From Desulfobacula sp. (lineage in GTDB: Bacteria > Desulfobacterota > Desulfobacteria > Desulfobacterales > Desulfobacteraceae): 8,857 nt of DNA. Positions within the stretch are counted from its first letter, which is position 1; each line of letters begins with the position of its first letter. The notes under the pieces are model-generated. The model made no database searches. It saw nothing but the letters and a program-made list of their open reading frames with translations, and was not told where the DNA came from. The stretch covers positions 1 through 8,857 of the forward strand of contig JAABTB010000067.1 in NCBI GenBank assembly GCA_011390085.1, given 5' to 3'. Of this stretch, positions 5,822 to 8,857 are shown piece after piece. The position numbers were made by a program, and so were the translations under genes.

Positions 5822-6853
5822 CTATTTTTTTTCGACTGCAAGAACAATGGGGCTTGCAACAAAAATAGAGGAATAGGTTCCAACCGCGATGCCTACCAAC
5901 ATGGCAAAGGCAAAATTATGAATAATCTCACCGCCTAGAAAATATAAGGCAAAAACGACGATCAAAGTCGTTCCCGACGTCAGAAGGGTTCTGGAAAGGG
6001 TTTCATTGATACTTCGGTTAAAAAGGATCGGCAATGAATCCGTGGGCTTTGAGCCTTTAATATTTTCCCTGATCCGGTCAAATACAATAATGGTATCATT
6101 GAGCGAATACCCGATGATGGTCAAAAGGGCTGCAATAACCGGAAGAGAGAAATCAAGGTTGAAGATGGAAAAAATCCCCACCGTAATGGTGACATCGTGC
6201 AACAGGGCCACAATGGCGCCAATGGCATATTTGAATTTGAAAATCCAGAATACGATCAGCGAGACCACAAGGGCCGCTGCTATCAGAAACGTTATCCCTA
6301 CATTAAAAACAGACAGAAAATAAACAACCGTCATAATGGAACCGGCGACAATACCTGAGATCAGGAATTTATTTTCAAATCGTGCGGAAATATAAATGGT
6401 AATGAACAGCAGGGTGTAAAATATGGCCAGGAGGGCTTTATTCCTTAAATCTTCACCCACCTGGGGCCCAACCATCTCAACCCGCCTAATTTCCGGAACG
6501 ATACCAGTGGAATCCTTAACCGCTTCAGTTAAGGATTGGGACAGCCCAGAGCTGGTCATATCCGACTTGCCTGTCCGGATCAAATATTCATGGTCGATAT
6601 CATGTCCGAATTTTTGGATGGACGCATCCTTTAATCCGATATTGGTTATCCCGTCACGGATTTTATCGATGGATACCGGTTCTGAGAATTGGATCTGGAT
6701 CAGGGTTCCACCAGCAAAATCGATCCCATAGTTCGGTCCTTTATGAACAATCAATGATCCGATACTGATCAGGATCAGAACAGCAGACAGGATATAGCCG
6801 ATTCTCCGTTTCCCCATAAAGTCTATATTAATATCAGGCCTGACAAATTCCAT
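5822..6853 (-). CDS. secF: Protein translocase subunit SecF, with an extra transmembrane hairpin
   Basis: SecF is the inner-membrane partner of SecD; the pair uses the proton gradient to finish export through SecYEG. The protein has 343 residues. TM1 is about 18-36, then the periplasmic domain containing GIDFAGGT (43-50), then GPQVGEDLRNKALLA (129-143) leading into TM2 (about 138-157). In usual SecF the RFE-K segment after TM2 leads directly into TM3 with GAIVALLHDV. Here about 48 residues (161-208), apparently two more helices, intervene. TM3 follows (209-231), TM4 with GYSLNDTIIVFDR (D253), TM5 with LSRTLLTSGTTL (R288) and TM6 (about 312-338). The conserved TM4 aspartate and TM5 arginine, known to matter for proton-driven function in SecDF, are retained. 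Without the insertion the length would be about 295, normal for the family. The ATG start has AAAGGA upstream. The gene lies 12 bp after secD and ends EKK. Confidence 0.96.
   Translation of the reverse strand: MEFVRPDINIDFMGKRRIGYILSAVLILISIGSLIVHKGPNYGIDFAGGTLIQIQFSEPVSIDKIRDGITNIGLKDASIQKFGHDIDHEYLIRTGKSDMTSSGLSQSLTEAVKDSTGIVPEIRRVEMVGPQVGEDLRNKALLAIFYTLLFITIYISARFENKFLISGIVAGSIMTVVYFLSVFNVGITFLIAAALVVSLIVFWIFKFKYAIGAIVALLHDVTITVGIFSIFNLDFSLPVIAALLTIIGYSLNDTIIVFDRIRENIKGSKPTDSLPILFNRSINETLSRTLLTSGTTLIVVFALYFLGGEIIHNFAFAMLVGIAVGTYSSIFVASPIVLAVEKK
6230..6373 (-). other. Inserted two-helix segment of SecF (residues 161-208)
   Basis: This stretch encodes hydrophobic helix LISGIVAGSIMTVVYFLSVF, a short turn NVGIT, and a second helix FLIAAALVVSLIVFWIF ending in basic KFK. 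It lies where canonical SecF has only a short cytoplasmic loop between TM2 and TM3. Residues 162-195 resemble the next hairpin, 208-244: K, I, IVA, S-FN, IAA and L recur in order with small gaps. That suggests a partial TM3-TM4 duplication that lost the HDV and ND motifs. The boundaries are by eye. Confidence 0.7.
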
Positions 6854-6861
6854 TCTCTATT

Positions 6862-6867
6862 TCCTTT
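6862..6867 (-). promoter_or_regulatory. Shine-Dalgarno of secF overlapping the secD stop
   Basis: On the minus strand the secD stop and the site read TAAAGGA, so AAAGGA shares its first bases with the stop codon. It is followed by 8 nt and then ATG 6853. The arrangement supports the secF start and coupled production of SecD and SecF. Confidence 0.75.
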
Positions 6868-8437
6868 ATATACTTAATTTTAACGAGGGTTTATTCATAA
6901 GCAGAATATCAAAAATGAGTTTTGATAAAAACAGAGCCGTAAAAAGACTGGCGATAATCCCAAGACTCAATGTCACTGCAAACCCCTTGATAGGACCGGT
7001 ACCGAATTGGTAAAGAACCGCGGCTGCAATCAAGGTCGTTACATTGGCATCCAGAATGGTCAAGCTGGCTCTTTCAAACCCTGTATGAATCGAAGCAAGA
7101 CCTGTTTTCCCGGTTCGGAGCTCTTCCCTGATTCTTTCAAATATCAGAACATTTGCATCCACGGCCATACCAATGGTCAGAATAATACCGGCGATGCCCG
7201 GCAGGGTTAATGTGGCTTGAAATGCTGCAAGCCCCCCGCCGATCAGGAGAATATTGACCATGAGGGCAAGGTCGGCAATCAAACCTGCTTTTTTATAATA
7301 AATCGGCATAAATATAAGGACAATAATCCCGCCGACAATTGCAGAAAAAATCCCCATCCGGATGGAATCTGCTCCCAGGGTAGGTCCGACCGTTCGTTCC
7401 TCGATAATGGTGACCGGTGCCGGCAAAGAACCGGCCCGCAGTGCAATGGCCAGATCTTTGGCTTCATTCAGCGTAAAATTACCGGTGATCACGGCTTTTC
7501 CGCCGGCAATTCGATCCTGAATGACCGGGGCTGAATAAACGGTTTTATCGAGGATGATGGCCAGCCGTTTGTGGATATTTTCACCTGTGATGCGGTCAAA
7601 CAGTTTAGCCCCCTGCCTGTCAAATTCAATGCCGACCTGGGGCTGCTGGTACTGGTCAAATTCAACCCGGGCATTGGTTAAAAGGCTACCGTCCAGAAGG
7701 ACCCTTTTTTGTATTAAAAAGGGAATTCTTGTTGTTGAACCGGATGCCGTATCCTGTTTTTCCTGATACAGGATTTCATCTCCTGCAGGAACAGGACCAT
7801 TCATGGCCGCGGCCATGTCGGCATCATCATCCACAAGCTGAAAGGTCAGTTGGGCGGTTTTGCCGATGAGCCCCTTGGCCCTTTCCGGGTCCTTGATCCC
7901 CGGCAACTGCAAAAGGATTCTGTTTTCACCTTGAATTCTGATATCCGGCTCACTTACACCGAATTCATCAATCCGGTTGCGGATGGTTTCCAAAGCCTGG
8001 CGGGAGGCCATTTTCTTGATCTCATCAATTTCATTCGCCGGCAATTTCAAGATATAGGTGAAATTATTGCTTTCAGTTCGGGATGAATCAATTTCTATAT
8101 TCTTATAATATTTGGAAAGAAGGGTTTCAAATCCTGATTTGTCCTTTTCTGCTTCAAATTTTGCCAGGATGGAATTGTCATTTTGGCGTGAGATACCGGA
8201 ATGCTTGACCGCATCTTCCCGGAGCTGCCTTTTGATTTCCTGGATGGTTCTTTCTACTTCTGTTTCTACGGCTTTGATGCTCTGGACCTCAAGAACAAGA
8301 TGCATTCCTCCCTGAAGATCCAATCCCAGGTTGATTTTTTTATGGGGCCAGATGTTATAGAACGTCGGCATCATCCAGACAAAGGCTGCCAAAATCACCC
8401 CGATGCTTAAAAGAATTTTTAAGGTAAACGGTTTCAA
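6866..8437 (-). CDS. secD: Protein translocase subunit SecD
   Basis: SecD is the larger subunit of the proton-driven SecDF complex, which assists release and pulling of exported proteins on the periplasmic side. The protein has 523 residues. TM1 is about 8-28. The large periplasmic region carries LGLDLQGGMHLVLEV (37-51), LPGIKDPERAKGLIGKTAQL (178-197), VGIEFDRQGAKLFDRIT (268-284) and LRAGSLPAPVTIIEERTVGP (333-352). Five C-terminal helices follow (about 357-379, 385-407, 412-434, 458-480, 484-508). TM4 contains GMAVDANVLIFERIREEL with D427, the acidic residue corresponding to the proton-path aspartate of the family. It is shorter than E. coli SecD (about 615) but a common length elsewhere. The start is TTG, supported by AGGAG 8 nt upstream and by LKILLSIGVIL, the expected signal-anchor-like first helix. 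It follows yajC by 20 bp and precedes secF by 12 bp, a classic operon. No defects are seen. Confidence 0.97.
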   Translation of the reverse strand: MKPFTLKILLSIGVILAAFVWMMPTFYNIWPHKKINLGLDLQGGMHLVLEVQSIKAVETEVERTIQEIKRQLREDAVKHSGISRQNDNSILAKFEAEKDKSGFETLLSKYYKNIEIDSSRTESNNFTYILKLPANEIDEIKKMASRQALETIRNRIDEFGVSEPDIRIQGENRILLQLPGIKDPERAKGLIGKTAQLTFQLVDDDADMAAAMNGPVPAGDEILYQEKQDTASGSTTRIPFLIQKRVLLDGSLLTNARVEFDQYQQPQVGIEFDRQGAKLFDRITGENIHKRLAIILDKTVYSAPVIQDRIAGGKAVITGNFTLNEAKDLAIALRAGSLPAPVTIIEERTVGPTLGADSIRMGIFSAIVGGIIVLIFMPIYYKKAGLIADLALMVNILLIGGGLAAFQATLTLPGIAGIILTIGMAVDANVLIFERIREELRTGKTGLASIHTGFERASLTILDANVTTLIAAAVLYQFGTGPIKGFAVTLSLGIIASLFTALFLSKLIFDILLMNKPSLKLSI

Positions 8438-8445
8438 TCTCTTAA

Positions 8446-8450
8446 CTCCT
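8446..8450 (-). promoter_or_regulatory. Shine-Dalgarno of secD (supports TTG start)
   Basis: AGGAG on the minus strand is followed by 8 nt and TTG 8437. It lies in the 20-bp gap after yajC. No ATG is available near the N-terminus of the conserved protein, so this site decides the start. Confidence 0.8.
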
Positions 8451-8457
8451 AATGGAT

Positions 8458-8805
8458 TTATTTTTTCTTTTTATCATCCTTCTGAATTGTATCATTTTCC
8501 GAAACCACAGCAGCAACGCTGGCCCTGGAAATCTTGATTTTTACCTTCTCGGCAATTTCAAGACCAATGGTGGCTTCATCAAGGGATTGGATGGTTCCAT
8601 AAATACCACCTGAAGTCAGAATCCTGGCGCCCTTTTGTAAATTGGCAATCATTTCCCTGTGCTCTTTGGCCTTTTTTTGCTGGGGCCGGATCAAAAGAAA
8701 ATAAAAAATGGCAAATAGAATAATAATCGGTAAGAAACCTGCAAGTCCGCCTGCCTGACCTGCCTGACCGCCTGTTTGGCCCATTGCATATGCGACACTC
8801 ATCAA
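8458..8805 (-). CDS. yajC: Preprotein translocase accessory subunit YajC
   Basis: YajC is a small single-span inner-membrane protein found in complex with SecDF and SecYEG; its exact role is unsettled and it is usually dispensable. The 115-residue protein has a short Gly/Gln/Ala-rich N-terminus (GGQAGQAGG), one membrane helix (about 22-40, FLPIIILFAIFYFLLI) and the family hallmark RPQQKKAKEHREM at the cytoplasmic boundary. A small domain with LQKGARILTSGGIYGTI and VKIKISRASVAAVV follows, then a charged tail ending in KKKK. Length is typical. Two starts are possible: TTG 8805, 7 nt after AAGGAGG, or the very next codon ATG 8802, 10 nt after it. The proteins differ by one residue and I cannot choose firmly. 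It is first in the visible yajC-secD-secF run; in many bacteria tgt lies just upstream, but that would be outside the window. Confidence 0.96.
   Translation of the reverse strand: MMSVAYAMGQTGGQAGQAGGLAGFLPIIILFAIFYFLLIRPQQKKAKEHREMIANLQKGARILTSGGIYGTIQSLDEATIGLEIAEKVKIKISRASVAAVVSENDTIQKDDKKKK
8752..8769 (-). repeat. Two tandem 9-bp units inside yajC
   Basis: The plus-strand unit TGCCTGACC occurs twice back to back, followed by a partial GCCTG. It encodes the GQAGQAGG linker before the membrane helix. In-frame 9-bp units could vary by slippage without breaking the gene. Confidence 0.7.
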
Positions 8806-8812
8806 AATAAAT

Positions 8813-8819
8813 CCTCCTT
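8813..8819 (-). promoter_or_regulatory. Strong Shine-Dalgarno of yajC
   Basis: AAGGAGG on the minus strand is a near-perfect anti-16S match, 7 nt before TTG 8805 and 10 nt before ATG 8802. It is the best ribosome binding site in the window, as expected for the head of a secretion-gene run. The 38 bases further upstream (8820-8857) are AT-rich; I see no convincing promoter in them. One minus-strand frame there reads AKKS then TAA (8841-8857), which could be the tail of an upstream gene but is too short to judge. Confidence 0.8.
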
Positions 8820-8857
8820 AAATATGTATTAAAACAAAGTTTATGATTTTTTAGCGG

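Noticed and set aside
5809..5835. Sigma-70-like promoter for dprA (TCGAAA, 15 bp, TATAGT)
   Set aside because: The -35 is poor and the spacing is short; in AT-rich DNA this level of match is common. Mentioned only as a possibility.
8841..8857. Possible tail (AKKS, TAA) of an upstream gene such as tgt
   Set aside because: Only four codons are visible and other frames are equally possible; gene order knowledge alone is not enough to annotate it.
1..8857. Search for CRISPR arrays, insertion sequences, integrase genes, toxin-antitoxin pairs or defence genes
   Set aside because: Nearly all bases are covered by six recognised housekeeping or signalling genes; no spaced repeats, terminal inverted repeats or such proteins were seen.

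Overview
The window is mostly a conserved bacterial housekeeping block. I think it comes from an anaerobic, sulfate-reducer-like member of Desulfobacterota (Desulfobacterales). That placement is inference from the gene order yajC-secD-secF-dprA-topA, the moderately AT-leaning composition and the look of the proteins; no taxonomic marker such as rRNA is present.

Plus strand, left part: the 3' half of efp (elongation factor P, cut by the window edge) runs with an 8-nt overlap into a soluble hybrid histidine kinase. The kinase order is receiver, HisKA, HATPase, decayed receiver, receiver. It has no membrane segment and no recognisable sensor domain.

Minus strand, rest of the window (transcription right to left): yajC, secD and secF encode the accessory membrane complex of the Sec translocon, which uses the proton gradient to help pull exported proteins across the inner membrane. 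After a 65-bp spacer come dprA (single-stranded DNA binding and RecA loading) and topA (DNA topoisomerase I with four C-terminal zinc ribbons). dprA and topA overlap by 4 nt (TTGA). The kinase and topA converge tail to tail with 6 bp between their stop codons and no visible terminator.

I see no RNA gene, CRISPR array, insertion sequence, phage gene or defence system. The least ordinary feature is in SecF: about 48 residues lie between the second and third canonical membrane helices. They look like an extra two-helix hairpin and resemble the adjoining TM3-TM4 hairpin, so SecF would have eight membrane spans instead of six. Secondary points are the kinase with two canonical receivers and one decayed receiver, its coupling to efp, and TTG start codons on topA, secD and possibly yajC behind good Shine-Dalgarno sequences.
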